A model generated the notes under the pieces. It made no database searches, had not been told where the DNA came from, and worked only from the letters and a program-made list of their open reading frames with translations. This document shows positions 26,204 to 35,354 of a stretch of 38,051 nucleotides of DNA, one piece after another. The stretch comes from Mollicutes bacterium. Lineage in GTDB: Bacteria > Bacillota_I > Bacilli_A > RF39 > UBA660. The stretch's first letter is position 1. Each line of letters opens with the position of its first letter. The stretch spans positions 1 through 38,051 of the forward strand of contig PWLE01000033.1 in assembly GCA_003559495.1 (NCBI GenBank), given 5' to 3'. The position numbers and the translations under genes were made by a program.

Positions 26204-28927
26204 TTACTTTTTAACAATACGATAGCATCTTTGACAAACATCACCTTGCATATTATCTACTTCAAAATAGGCCCAGCAACGTTCACAACGCACGCCAGCA
26301 AATTTTTCCACTTTTATTTGTGAGACTTGATACTCTTCCAATTTTTTATTTGTAAATTCTACTTGTGAAACAATTAAAATTTGTTTTAAACTTTCGCCTA
26401 ATTCCTCAGCAATTTCTAAATATTTACCACTCGTATTAACAAAAACTTTTGCCTCTAAACTTTTTCCAATCACTTTTTCCATGCGCGCTTTTTCTAATGC
26501 TTTATAAATATCAGACTTAAGAGCAAAAAAGTTAGAAAATTTGTCTAAAATTATGTCACTATTTTTATAATTTTCCGGCTTTGGCATACTTTCCAAATGA
26601 ACACTTTTCATCGCACAATCTGGCATTTTTAAATAAACTTCTTCACTCGTATAAGGTGTTATAACACCCATCATTCTGACTAATTTATGTAAAATGTAAT
26701 ATATAACTGTTTGGACACTTCTTCGCTTAAAAGAATTAGCTTTTTCGATATACAAAATGTCCTTTGTGAAGTCAAGATAAAAATTTGATAATGTAAAGTT
26801 TACAAAATTATTAACATCACGATAAACATCTTGAAAATTATTTTTTTCATACGCGATATTAACACGTTTTATTAAGTCATTAAATGTCACTAACATATAT
26901 TGATCAACTAGTGGCATTTTTTCATACTGGACGGCTTCTTTTAAATTAAAATCAAATATATTGCCAAGCATAAAACGATATGTGTTTCTTAATTTACGAT
27001 AATTTTCTTTTATTTGTTCAATCATCTCTTCACTAATTCGCACATCTTCACGATAATCAGTTGAAGCAACCCACAATCTAATAATTTCGGCGCCATTCTT
27101 TTTAATTAATTTTAAAGGATCAACAACATTACCTAATGATTTACTCATCTTATAGCCCTTGCCATCTAAAACAAAGCCATGTGACAAAATTGCTTTGTAA
27201 GGTGCTTGTCCGTGGGCGGCGATACTTGTTATTAATGAAGAATTAAACCACCCACGATATTGATCTGATCCTTCAAGATATAAATCAGCCGGATAAGGCA
27301 GACCCCGTGCTAATAAAACGCCGGTATGTGAAGACCCCGAGTCAAACCAAACATCCATAATATCGGTTTCTTTAGTAAACTTATTATTAGGACTTTTTTT
27401 ATTGCTATAACCAGGGGGCAATAGTTCATTTGCTTCTTTTTCAAACCAAATATTAGAACCATATTTACGGAATAAATCAGCGACATGCATCATTACTTTA
27501 TAATCAGTAATTGGCGAATTATCTTCATTATAAAAAATTGGAATTGGTACTCCCCACACTCGTTGCCGCGAAATACACCAATCTTTTCTTTCATTAATCA
27601 TATTATACATTCTTAACTTGCCCCAACTAGGATCCCAAGCAATATTTTTTTCAATTGCCTCTAACAAAGCCGGCTTTATTTTTTCAATACTACAAAACCA
27701 TTGATCAGTGGCACGAAAAATTACTGGTTTTTTAGTTCGCCAATCATGAGGATATGAATGCGTAATTTTTTCAACATGCAACAAAGCTTTCAATTCTTGT
27801 AAACGTTTCACAATTGCTTCATTAGCTTCTTCATAAAACAAACCAACAAATTCACCGGAAGCTTCTGTTAACACACCATAATCATCAACGCCATTAACCA
27901 TTCCTAAATCATACTCTTGACCAATATAAAAATCTTCTTCACCATAACCTGGTGCGGTATGAACTAAACCTGTCCCAGCATTTAAATTAACATGTTCACC
28001 AACAATTACAGGTAATTCCTTCGCCATAAAACAATGTTGATAAACAACCCCTTCCAAGTCAGAACCCGAAAATTCTTGTTCTATTTGATAATCCTGCCAC
28101 TTAAATATTTTTGCTAATTGTTCTAATAAATCAAAAGCCACCACATAACGCTTATTAGAAACTGAGACAGCGACATATTTTAATTCCGCCGCCACCGCAA
28201 TTGCTAAGTTACCGGGAATTGTCCAAGGTGTCGTCGTCCAAATAACAAGTTGGTCATCTTTTTGCAAGACATTTTTACCATCAACAATCTGAAAACTAAC
28301 ATAAATTGAATAATCTTCACGATCTTGATATTCAATTTCTGCTTCTGCTAAAGCTGACTCACTACTAGGTGACCAATAAACTGGTTTTAATCCTTTAAAT
28401 ATTAAATCTTTTTTCATCATTTCAGCAAAAACTTCAATTTGTTTTGCTTCAAAACTTTTTTCCATAGTGGCATAAGAGTTATCCCACTCACCAATAATAT
28501 TTAACATTTTAAACTGTTCCATTTGATTTTTAATTTGCTCATTAGCAAAATTTTCACAATGCTTACGAAATTCGCTTTTACCTATTTTTTTGCGATCAAC
28601 CCCTTGTTTTGTAACCGCTGTTTCAATGGGCAGGCCGTGAACATCAAACCCTGGAACATAAATAGTTTGATAACCACACAACATTTTATAACGATTAATA
28701 AAATCCTTCAAAATTTTATTTAGGGCATGGCCAATATGAATATCACCATTAGCATATGGCGGTCCATCATGAAGCACAAAAGGTTCATTTATAGCATTTT
28801 TATGCCAAAGTAAATCGTATAAATTCATATCATGCCATTTTTGCCGCATTATACTTTCATTTTCAGGAAGATTTCCCTTCATTTTAAAATCAGTTTGTGG
28901 CATTAATAACGTCTCTTTATATTCCAT
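26204..28927 (-). CDS. ileS: Isoleucyl-tRNA synthetase
   Basis: DGPPYANGDIHIGHALNKILKD, KMSKSLGNVVDP, C-terminal Zn motif CERCWAYFEVDNMQGDVCQRC. Confidence 0.97.
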   Translation of the reverse strand: MEYKETLLMPQTDFKMKGNLPENESIMRQKWHDMNLYDLLWHKNAINEPFVLHDGPPYANGDIHIGHALNKILKDFINRYKMLCGYQTIYVPGFDVHGLPIETAVTKQGVDRKKIGKSEFRKHCENFANEQIKNQMEQFKMLNIIGEWDNSYATMEKSFEAKQIEVFAEMMKKDLIFKGLKPVYWSPSSESALAEAEIEYQDREDYSIYVSFQIVDGKNVLQKDDQLVIWTTTPWTIPGNLAIAVAAELKYVAVSVSNKRYVVAFDLLEQLAKIFKWQDYQIEQEFSGSDLEGVVYQHCFMAKELPVIVGEHVNLNAGTGLVHTAPGYGEEDFYIGQEYDLGMVNGVDDYGVLTEASGEFVGLFYEEANEAIVKRLQELKALLHVEKITHSYPHDWRTKKPVIFRATDQWFCSIEKIKPALLEAIEKNIAWDPSWGKLRMYNMINERKDWCISRQRVWGVPIPIFYNEDNSPITDYKVMMHVADLFRKYGSNIWFEKEANELLPPGYSNKKSPNNKFTKETDIMDVWFDSGSSHTGVLLARGLPYPADLYLEGSDQYRGWFNSSLITSIAAHGQAPYKAILSHGFVLDGKGYKMSKSLGNVVDPLKLIKKNGAEIIRLWVASTDYREDVRISEEMIEQIKENYRKLRNTYRFMLGNIFDFNLKEAVQYEKMPLVDQYMLVTFNDLIKRVNIAYEKNNFQDVYRDVNNFVNFTLSNFYLDFTKDILYIEKANSFKRRSVQTVIYYILHKLVRMMGVITPYTSEEVYLKMPDCAMKSVHLESMPKPENYKNSDIILDKFSNFFALKSDIYKALEKARMEKVIGKSLEAKVFVNTSGKYLEIAEELGESLKQILIVSQVEFTNKKLEEYQVSQIKVEKFAGVRCERCWAYFEVDNMQGDVCQRCYRIVKK

Positions 28928-28954
28928 TTATTATCATCCTCTCTTTAATAAAAA

Positions 28955-29130
28955 AACTCCTCCTTTGTAAGGACGAGTATTACCCGCGGTACCACCTTAT
29001 TTTATAGACTCTACACACTCTGTACTATAACGCGTTACCGTTTTTACCTTATCAATAAAAAACATCAGAAGTGATCCACATATTACTTGTTTGTTAGTTT
29101 TCAGCAACTACTAACTCTCTTGAAAACAAA
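28955..29130 (-). promoter_or_regulatory. T-box riboswitch leader of ileS, Ile (AUC) specifier
   Basis: Reverse strand: stem I apical GTTAGTAGTTGCTGAAAACTAAC, specifier context GTGGATCACTT, T-box AAGGTGGTACCGCGGG, terminator CTCGTCCTTACAAAGGAGGAGTTTTTTT. Confidence 0.92.
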
Positions 29131-29157
29131 TTTAATATAACGTCTTCGTCATTTGTT

Positions 29158-29628
29158 TTATAATTCAATTTTTTCTATATCATCAATAATTTCTATTTGT
29201 GATTCCACGACATCTTTTAAACGACGCTTAAATATTTTAATGTTTCTTCTTAAACTATCAGCATCTCTTTCAACTTTTTCGGCTTTTAAAAGCGCTTCAT
29301 TAACAATCCGGCTAGCATTATTTTTAGCATCGCTAATAATTACTTCACTTTCTCGAATTGCCGAACTTTTCATCTTCTCAGAGGTTTTTTGAGCCATTAA
29401 AATCGCTTGGTTTAAAGTGCTTTCCAAACGTTCATAATGTTGTGTTTTTTCTTGTAAATCTTGGTTTGCTTTTTGCAATTGTTTCTCGGTCTCTTCTAAT
29501 TGCGCAATTTTTTGATCCTTTTTTTTAACATCTTCTATAATTACTTCTACTTGATTAATAACTTGATCTAAAAATTTATTAACTTCCGCCGGATCATAAC
29601 CGCGAAGAGTTCGATTAAACTTCTCCAT
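29158..29628 (-). CDS. divIVA: DivIVA-domain protein
   Basis: FNRTLRGYDPAEVNKFLDQVINQ at N-terminus followed by coiled coil. Confidence 0.92.
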   Translation of the reverse strand: MEKFNRTLRGYDPAEVNKFLDQVINQVEVIIEDVKKKDQKIAQLEETEKQLQKANQDLQEKTQHYERLESTLNQAILMAQKTSEKMKSSAIRESEVIISDAKNNASRIVNEALLKAEKVERDADSLRRNIKIFKRRLKDVVESQIEIIDDIEKIEL

Positions 29629-29664
29629 ACTTCACCTCTTTTGATTTTTAATTTATCACACTAA

Positions 29665-30075
29665 TTACCATTCCACGTCAAGGTCTTTATTATCATGAAT
29701 TCCCTTGCCGTCAGAATCATCAGTAATTTTCCCTTGAATATTAATATTATTAGGAGTACATAAGAAAATACCACCACCAATTTTTTGAATATTGCCACTA
29801 ACAGCATAAATAGTACCACTTAAAAAATCAATAATACGTTTCGCTTGTTCTGGAGTCACCCGCTTTAAATTAACAACAACCGTATTACGACTGCGAATAT
29901 AATCAGCAATTTGTTGCGCTTCCGAAAAAGCACGGGGCTCGAGCAATATCATTTTGCCACCATCTTCTTCTTCTAATACTTGCTCTGGTGTTACAGTATA
30001 ATAACCATCCGCAATATTATCAGGTGAATGCAAATCAGATTCTTCACCTTTTAATAAATCTTTAAAAAATCCCAT
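29665..30075 (-). CDS. sepF: Cell division protein SepF
   Basis: ILLEPRAFSEAQQIADYIRSRNTVVVNLKRVTPEQAKRIIDFLSGTIYAVSGNIQKIGGGIFLCTP. Confidence 0.96.
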   Translation of the reverse strand: MGFFKDLLKGEESDLHSPDNIADGYYTVTPEQVLEEEDGGKMILLEPRAFSEAQQIADYIRSRNTVVVNLKRVTPEQAKRIIDFLSGTIYAVSGNIQKIGGGIFLCTPNNINIQGKITDDSDGKGIHDNKDLDVEW

Positions 30076-30175
30076 CTTACCCTCCTAAATCTTTAATTAT
30101 TTTAATTTTACCATAAAAAATAAGAAAAAGAAATAATTTTTTATAATTAACACTTTTCGCAGTCAAAAAACTTCA

Positions 30176-31537
30176 CTAATATTTTATTTTTTCTTGCACA
30201 TAAGCCTCAATTTCATCGATAGCAATGGTTTCTTGCGACATTGTATCACGATCACGAATTGTTACTGTATTATTATTTAGCGTCTCATCATCAATAGTAA
30301 CCGCCATTGGCGTTCCAATCGCATCAGCACGACGATATCTTCTGCCAATATTACCTGTTTCATCATAAGAAGTCATAAAACTTTTTGCTAATTTTTGATA
30401 AATTTCAAAAGCTTTTTCACTATGATTCTTTTTCATAAGGGGCAAAACAGCAACTTTATAAGGCGCCAAAAAGGGATGTATTTTTAATACTAAGCGCGTT
30501 TCTTCCGCTAATTTTTCTTCATAAAAAGCATCACAAAGAAATGCTAAAAACATCCGATCTGCTCCTAAACTCGGTTCAATAACATATGGAATGTATTTTT
30601 TTTCTGTTTCGGGATCAAAATATTCCATACTTTGCTTTGAAAATTCCTGATGTTTTTTCAAATCATAATCCGTCCTAGAAGCAATCCCCCACAATTCTTC
30701 TAAACCAAAAGGATATTGATAATCAATATCAGTTGTTGCATCACTATAATGACTTAGTTCATCTTTACTATGGTCACGCAAATTAATATTTTCTTTTTTC
30801 AAACCTAATTCTAACAACCAATTATAACAAAAATCCTTCCAATATTGAAACCACTCTTTTTCACTTCCTGGTTGGCAAAAAAACTCTAATTCCATTTGTT
30901 CAAATTCACGCGTTCGAAAAATAAAATTACCCGGCGTAATTTCATTACGAAAACTTTTTCCAATTTGACCAATGCCAAACGGAACTTTCAAACGCATTGT
31001 TCGCTGCACATTTAAGAAATTAACAAAAATTCCTTGTGCTGTTTCAGGACGTAAAAATATTGTATTTGCCTTTTCTTCGGTAACACCTTGAAAAGTTTTA
31101 AACATTAAATTAAATTGCCTAATATCGGTGAAACTAGCATCCCCACAAGCCGGACATTTTATTTCTTTTTCTTTTATAAAATCTAACATTTTCGCATTCG
31201 ACCAACCATCGACTTCCACATCATGCTTATTAGTAATTAAATGATCAGCACGATGACGTGTTTTACACTTGCGACAATCTGTTAGTGGATCACTAAAACC
31301 ACTTAAATGACCACTTGCTTCCCAAGTAGTTGGATTCATTAAAATTGCGGCGTCCATACCAACATTATAAGTATTTTCTTGAATAAATTTTTGCCACCAA
31401 GCCTTTTTAATATTGTTTTTCAGTTCTACTCCTAAAGGTCCGTAATCCCATGTATTAGCAAGACCTCCATAAATTTCACTTCCTTGAAAAACAAAACCAT
31501 ATTGTTTAGCATAATTAACAATTTTTTCAAACTTCAT
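30176..31537 (-). CDS. glyS: Glycyl-tRNA synthetase (single-chain, alpha2 type)
   Basis: Start reassigned to [36 protein letters not shown] preceded by AGGAGG; class II motifs [25 protein letters not shown] and [14 protein letters not shown]. Confidence 0.96.
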   Translation of the reverse strand: MKFEKIVNYAKQYGFVFQGSEIYGGLANTWDYGPLGVELKNNIKKAWWQKFIQENTYNVGMDAAILMNPTTWEASGHLSGFSDPLTDCRKCKTRHRADHLITNKHDVEVDGWSNAKMLDFIKEKEIKCPACGDASFTDIRQFNLMFKTFQGVTEEKANTIFLRPETAQGIFVNFLNVQRTMRLKVPFGIGQIGKSFRNEITPGNFIFRTREFEQMELEFFCQPGSEKEWFQYWKDFCYNWLLELGLKKENINLRDHSKDELSHYSDATTDIDYQYPFGLEELWGIASRTDYDLKKHQEFSKQSMEYFDPETEKKYIPYVIEPSLGADRMFLAFLCDAFYEEKLAEETRLVLKIHPFLAPYKVAVLPLMKKNHSEKAFEIYQKLAKSFMTSYDETGNIGRRYRRADAIGTPMAVTIDDETLNNNTVTIRDRDTMSQETIAIDEIEAYVQEKIKY

Positions 31538-31557
31538 ATTAATCCTCCTTATTTTTT

Positions 31558-31697
31558 TCTCTTTATTAAAAAAACTTCTAGAACAATTGTAAGGACGAGA
31601 CAATTCCCGCGGTTCCACCCTACTTATTCTAAAAGAATCTCTTTTTACATATTGCTCGGAGTTGCCAACCTCTTCAACGCATTATTTGATAAATCAT
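31558..31697 (-). promoter_or_regulatory. Short T-box-type leader of glyS
   Basis: Reverse strand TAGGGTGGAACCGCGGG...CTCGTCCTTAC antiterminator element; stem III-like ATTCTTTTAGAAT; no recognisable long stem I. Confidence 0.82.
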
Positions 31698-31703
31698 AAA
31701 CAA

Positions 31704-31732
31704 AGTATACTACAAACTCTTTAACTTGTCAA
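31704..31732 (-). promoter_or_regulatory. Sigma-A promoter (P2) directly before the glyS T-box
   Basis: Reverse strand TTGACA-17 nt-TATACT. Confidence 0.85.
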
Positions 31733-31740
31733 TTAATAAA

Positions 31741-31862
31741 AGATATTAATTACTGTTAAAAAACTCTTTATAAAAACCAAATGATGCTCTATTGCAAAAT
31801 GTTTTATAACTCCCAAGCCCCAAAATTTTTTATAGTTTCACACAATAACTCCATGCAATATA
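31741..31862 (-). ncRNA. Candidate structured RNA between recO and the glyS promoter
   Basis: Lies downstream of promoter P1; TATTGCA (31860-31854) pairs with TGCAATA (31796-31790); further inner complementarity (TATAAAAA/TTTTTATA); no credible ORF. Confidence 0.35.
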
Positions 31863-31868
31863 ACAGCT

Positions 31869-31897
31869 ACTATAAAACTTTTTTTTATTTTTGTCAA
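31869..31897 (-). promoter_or_regulatory. Sigma-A promoter (P1) just downstream of recO
   Basis: Reverse strand TTGACA-17 nt-TATAGT. Confidence 0.75.
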
Positions 31898-31909
31898 TTA
31901 AAAATTACT

Positions 31910-32650
31910 TTATTCTAATTCACTTATTTTATTTAAAAACTCATCACTACGCATAAAAATTCCCGTATAATCACGATAATATTGCTCTAAAAATTTATTA
32001 ATTTCTTTTTTTACATTCGCTTGAATATTAATTTTACTTATTTTTTTTATATCAACATAACAAAGCATTCGTAACATTTTAATTGTTTTTTTATCATATA
32101 TGTCCTCATCTTCATAACATTGATAACAAACATAACCACCACGACGCACTGATAATGTTTTTATTCCTTTGACACTTTGACACAAAACACAATTATCAAC
32201 TACTGGTGCCACCCCTAAATAATTTAAAAAACGTAATTTTAATATTAAAGTTACTACCAAAGGATCAAAACCAGCCGCAATTTTTTCTAAAGCATTAAGT
32301 ACTTGCTTTAAAATATCCTTTTCTTTACTTTCCTTGTATACTTGTTCCGCTAAATCTAAAATAAATAATGCATAACTAATTTTAATAATATCATTGCGAA
32401 TGCCAAAGAAACTATCAATTAAATCAACTTCCTTTAAAATCGATAATTTTTTTTCTTTATAATAAAGATAAAAATTACCATAAGTTAATTTTTGGCTAAC
32501 ATTACAAAAAGGACTTTTAATATTACGACTTCCTTTGGCGATAACGCCGATTATACCATAATCAGCCGTTAAAAGATTTAAAATTCGACTACTTTCACCA
32601 TAATCAAAATCACTTATAATAATACCGGATACTTTCTTAATTTCCGCCAT
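31910..32650 (-). CDS. recO: DNA repair protein RecO
   Basis: GIIISDFDYGESSRILNLLTADYGIIGVIAKGSRNIKS and Zn motif CVLC...CYQC. Confidence 0.94.
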   Translation of the reverse strand: MAEIKKVSGIIISDFDYGESSRILNLLTADYGIIGVIAKGSRNIKSPFCNVSQKLTYGNFYLYYKEKKLSILKEVDLIDSFFGIRNDIIKISYALFILDLAEQVYKESKEKDILKQVLNALEKIAAGFDPLVVTLILKLRFLNYLGVAPVVDNCVLCQSVKGIKTLSVRRGGYVCYQCYEDEDIYDKKTIKMLRMLCYVDIKKISKINIQANVKKEINKFLEQYYRDYTGIFMRSDEFLNKISELE

Positions 32651-33518
32651 AGCCCAGTTCCTTTAATTTATCCTTTTTTTCGCGCCATTTTTTAATCACT
32701 TTTACATATAATTGCAAATAAACTTTATCATTTAATAAAGCTTCAATTTCCTCACGCGCTAAAGTTCCAATTTTTTTAATCATCGCTCCTTGACGCCCTA
32801 ATATTATTTTTTTTAATGAAGTGCGATCAACAATAATCAAAGCATCAATAATCGTTTTATTTTGTGTCTTACGCATATTTTCTACTAAACAGGTAATACT
32901 ATGAGGAACTTCTTCTTTTGTTAAAAACAAAACCTTCTCCCTAATTATTTCCCCAACCATAAATTCTAATGAACGATTCGTTACTTGCTCTTTTGGATAA
33001 TAAGGAATATCATCATTTAGATGCTGTTTAACAACTTGCAAAAAACTATCAAAGTTTTCTTTTTTTAATCCCGAAATAGGAATTATCGCCGCAAAATCAT
33101 ATAACTTTTGATACTCATCAATCTTTAACAAAATTTCATCTTTTTTTATCTTGTCAATTTTATTAAGTCCTAAAATAACTGGTCTATTTTTTTGCTTCAA
33201 AACATCAATAATTCGTTGATCCCCTTTTCCTAATTTCGCACTAGCATCAACTAAAAAGAAAACAACATCCGCCTCTTTTAAACTTTGATAAGCCGTTTGG
33301 TTTAAAACTTCGCCTAATTGATGCTTTGGCTTATGAATTCCTGGTGTATCAACAAAAACAATTTGATAATCTTCTTCATGATAAACACCATGAATAAAAT
33401 GGCGTGTCGTTCCTGGCTTATCAGAAATAATCGCCACTTTACTAGCTAAAAAATTATTTAAAAAAGTTGATTTACCAACATTCGGACGACCAACAATTGC
33501 TACAAACCCTGATTTCAT
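32637..33518 (-). CDS. era: GTPase Era
   Basis: GRPNVGKSTFLN, DTPGIHKPKHQLGE, LNKIDK, C-terminal KH domain IILGRQGAMIKKIGTLAREEIEALL. Confidence 0.97.
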   Translation of the reverse strand: MKSGFVAIVGRPNVGKSTFLNNFLASKVAIISDKPGTTRHFIHGVYHEEDYQIVFVDTPGIHKPKHQLGEVLNQTAYQSLKEADVVFFLVDASAKLGKGDQRIIDVLKQKNRPVILGLNKIDKIKKDEILLKIDEYQKLYDFAAIIPISGLKKENFDSFLQVVKQHLNDDIPYYPKEQVTNRSLEFMVGEIIREKVLFLTKEEVPHSITCLVENMRKTQNKTIIDALIIVDRTSLKKIILGRQGAMIKKIGTLAREEIEALLNDKVYLQLYVKVIKKWREKKDKLKELGYGGN

Positions 33519-33895
33519 GACAAATCCTTTTTTGTAAATGGATTAACAATAATATCACTCATTTTATAATGTCGCGTTTCACCATCAGCCATTAAAATTA
33601 AGTCACAAAACGGATCAAAAAATTCAACAATACTTTGCCGACATAAAAAACAAGGAAACGAAACTTGTGGTTTTTCAACCAAAACCGTTAAAGAAGCAAA
33701 ATCACCTTTGCGATAGCCCGCTTTAACAGCACTATTTATAGCATTTCTTTCCGCACAAATAGTGCCCCCAAAAGAAGCATTTTCAACATTAACACCATAA
33801 AATTTCTGACCATTTTGTAATGTCACGCAAGCTGCTACCCGAAAATCAGAATAAGGTGCATAAGCATTTTTTATAATTTCTCTTAAATTTTCCAT
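33515..33895 (-). CDS. cdd: Cytidine deaminase
   Basis: AYAPYSDFRVAA, GVNVENASFGGTICAERNAI, PCFLCRQSIVEF. Confidence 0.95.
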   Translation of the reverse strand: MENLREIIKNAYAPYSDFRVAACVTLQNGQKFYGVNVENASFGGTICAERNAINSAVKAGYRKGDFASLTVLVEKPQVSFPCFLCRQSIVEFFDPFCDLILMADGETRHYKMSDIIVNPFTKKDLS

Positions 33896-33907
33896 TTTCC
33901 CTCCTAT

Positions 33908-34300
33908 TTAAAATAATAGTTCAATAATTTTAGGAATAAAAATAATGCCGCCGCCAATTAAAGACAACATTGAATAAATAAAAACCGAGGCGGAAGCTAA
34001 ATCTTTCGCATATTTTGCTAATTCATGATATTCAGGCGATGCTAAATCCACTACCGCTTCAATCGCTGTGTTAATCAATTCAGCTCCTAATACTAAAACA
34101 ATCAAAATAACAACAATTAACCATTCCATAGCACTAATATCAAGCCAAAATCCAGCGATAACAGCAGCCGTAGTAATTACTAAATGAATCCACATACTTT
34201 GTTCATCACGATACGCTATCTTCAGTCCCTGAATCGAATATTTAAAAGATAGCAAAAAACGCCTAATTCCTTTCTTTTTTGTCTCATTTCGAAATACCAT
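33908..34300 (-). CDS. dgkA: Diacylglycerol kinase / undecaprenol kinase family (DgkA)
   Basis: RRFLLSFKYSIQGLKIAYRDEQSMWIH, GAELINTAIEAVVDL, AKDLASASVFIYS. Confidence 0.94.
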   Translation of the reverse strand: MVFRNETKKKGIRRFLLSFKYSIQGLKIAYRDEQSMWIHLVITTAAVIAGFWLDISAMEWLIVVILIVLVLGAELINTAIEAVVDLASPEYHELAKYAKDLASASVFIYSMLSLIGGGIIFIPKIIELLF

Positions 34301-34730
34301 ATTTCATCAAAACCTCCTTTTGTTTTTGAAACATAATTTCTTTATCTTTCTCATTTTCATGGGTCCATCCCAACAAATGATAAAAGCCATGCAACATTAA
34401 ATTTGCCAATTCTTCTATTAACTCACACCCGGCTTCCGTAGCTTGTTTTTTTGCTTGCGGAACTGATATATAAATATCACCCAATAAACGAATGGGCGGG
34501 TTTATTTGATCTTCTTTATTTTCTAATGCAAATGCTAAAACATCGGTGGTTTTATTTTTTTGCCGATATTGATAATTTAAACCTCTCATTTGTTCATCAT
34601 TAACTAAAACAACACTAAAACTCACATTATCTAACTCTTCAAAAGCAACGGCAAAATTTATTAATTTTTCTAATTCAAACTCCTTTAAATCTTCCTTCGT
34701 TAAATTATTAATTTTTATCATTTTAAGCAC
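34284..34730 (-). CDS. ybeY: Endoribonuclease YbeY
   Basis: LNYQYRQKNKTTDVLAFAL, LLGDIYISVPQA, MLHGFYHLLGWTHE. The usual first His is Gly-Phe-Tyr-His here (HGFYHLLGWTH), within normal family variation. Confidence 0.93.
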   Translation of the reverse strand: MLKMIKINNLTKEDLKEFELEKLINFAVAFEELDNVSFSVVLVNDEQMRGLNYQYRQKNKTTDVLAFALENKEDQINPPIRLLGDIYISVPQAKKQATEAGCELIEELANLMLHGFYHLLGWTHENEKDKEIMFQKQKEVLMKYGISK

Positions 34731-35245
34731 TTCCTTCCGGCAATCCTTCTGCCAATATCATAAATATAAAAACCAACCCCCGCTCCAATAACATTTAAAA
34801 GAATATCATCAACATCAAAAACGCGACCAATAAAAAATTGCGTTATTTCAATGCTTAAAGATAAAATGAAACCTAATAATAAAACCAAATATGGTTTTTT
34901 TAATTTAAAATAATATGTTAAATATAGTCCAAAAGGAATAAACATGACTATATTACCTAAAATATTACGAAAAAACAAGGAACTACCAACTTCATAACGT
35001 AATATTTCACGGAAAAAATTTAAATTATAAGTTGACCAATCAACATCATGAAAAGTAACAACATGAAATATCATTAACACATATACTAAAAAAACAAAAC
35101 TAATAATGTCATTAAACAAATTGAATTTTTTTTTATTTATAATAATATCAGTAATTCTAATCGAGATTAAAACAACCGATAAAATAACTAGCATCGGCCA
35201 AATTTGTTTAAACACTAAAATAATTGTTTCCAGAAACACTGACAA
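34718..35245 (-). CDS. VanZ-family membrane protein
   Basis: NILGNIVMFIPFGLYLTYYF, SLSIEITQFFIGRVFDVDDILLNVIGAGVGFYIYD. Confidence 0.92.
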   Translation of the reverse strand: MSVFLETIILVFKQIWPMLVILSVVLISIRITDIIINKKKFNLFNDIISFVFLVYVLMIFHVVTFHDVDWSTYNLNFFREILRYEVGSSLFFRNILGNIVMFIPFGLYLTYYFKLKKPYLVLLLGFILSLSIEITQFFIGRVFDVDDILLNVIGAGVGFYIYDIGRRIAGRKCLK

Positions 35246-35302
35246 TCGCCTCCAATAGTTTAATTTTACTACTTTTTTACAAAAGATTCAATCTTTTTCT
35301 TT

Positions 35303-35330
35303 TTGTTCTTGTTATTATATATGATATAAT
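35303..35330 (+). promoter_or_regulatory. Putative promoter of the murT-gatD-like operon
   Basis: TTGTTC-16 nt-TATAAT, then AGGGAGGA RBS before ATG 35355. Confidence 0.65.
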
Positions 35331-35354
35331 TTAATTAACTATTAGGGAGGAAAT

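Noticed and set aside
31538-31618. N-terminal extension of glyS ([27 protein letters not shown])
   Set aside because: It is translated T-box leader sequence; the real start with AGGAGG is at 31537.
31484-31699. Plus-strand 71-aa ORF across the glyS leader
   Set aside because: Antisense to the T-box and promoter; no supporting signal.
31741-31862. 6S RNA identification for the recO-glyS intergenic transcript
   Set aside because: Long-range pairing is suggestive, but I could not match conserved 6S features; left as an unassigned ncRNA candidate.
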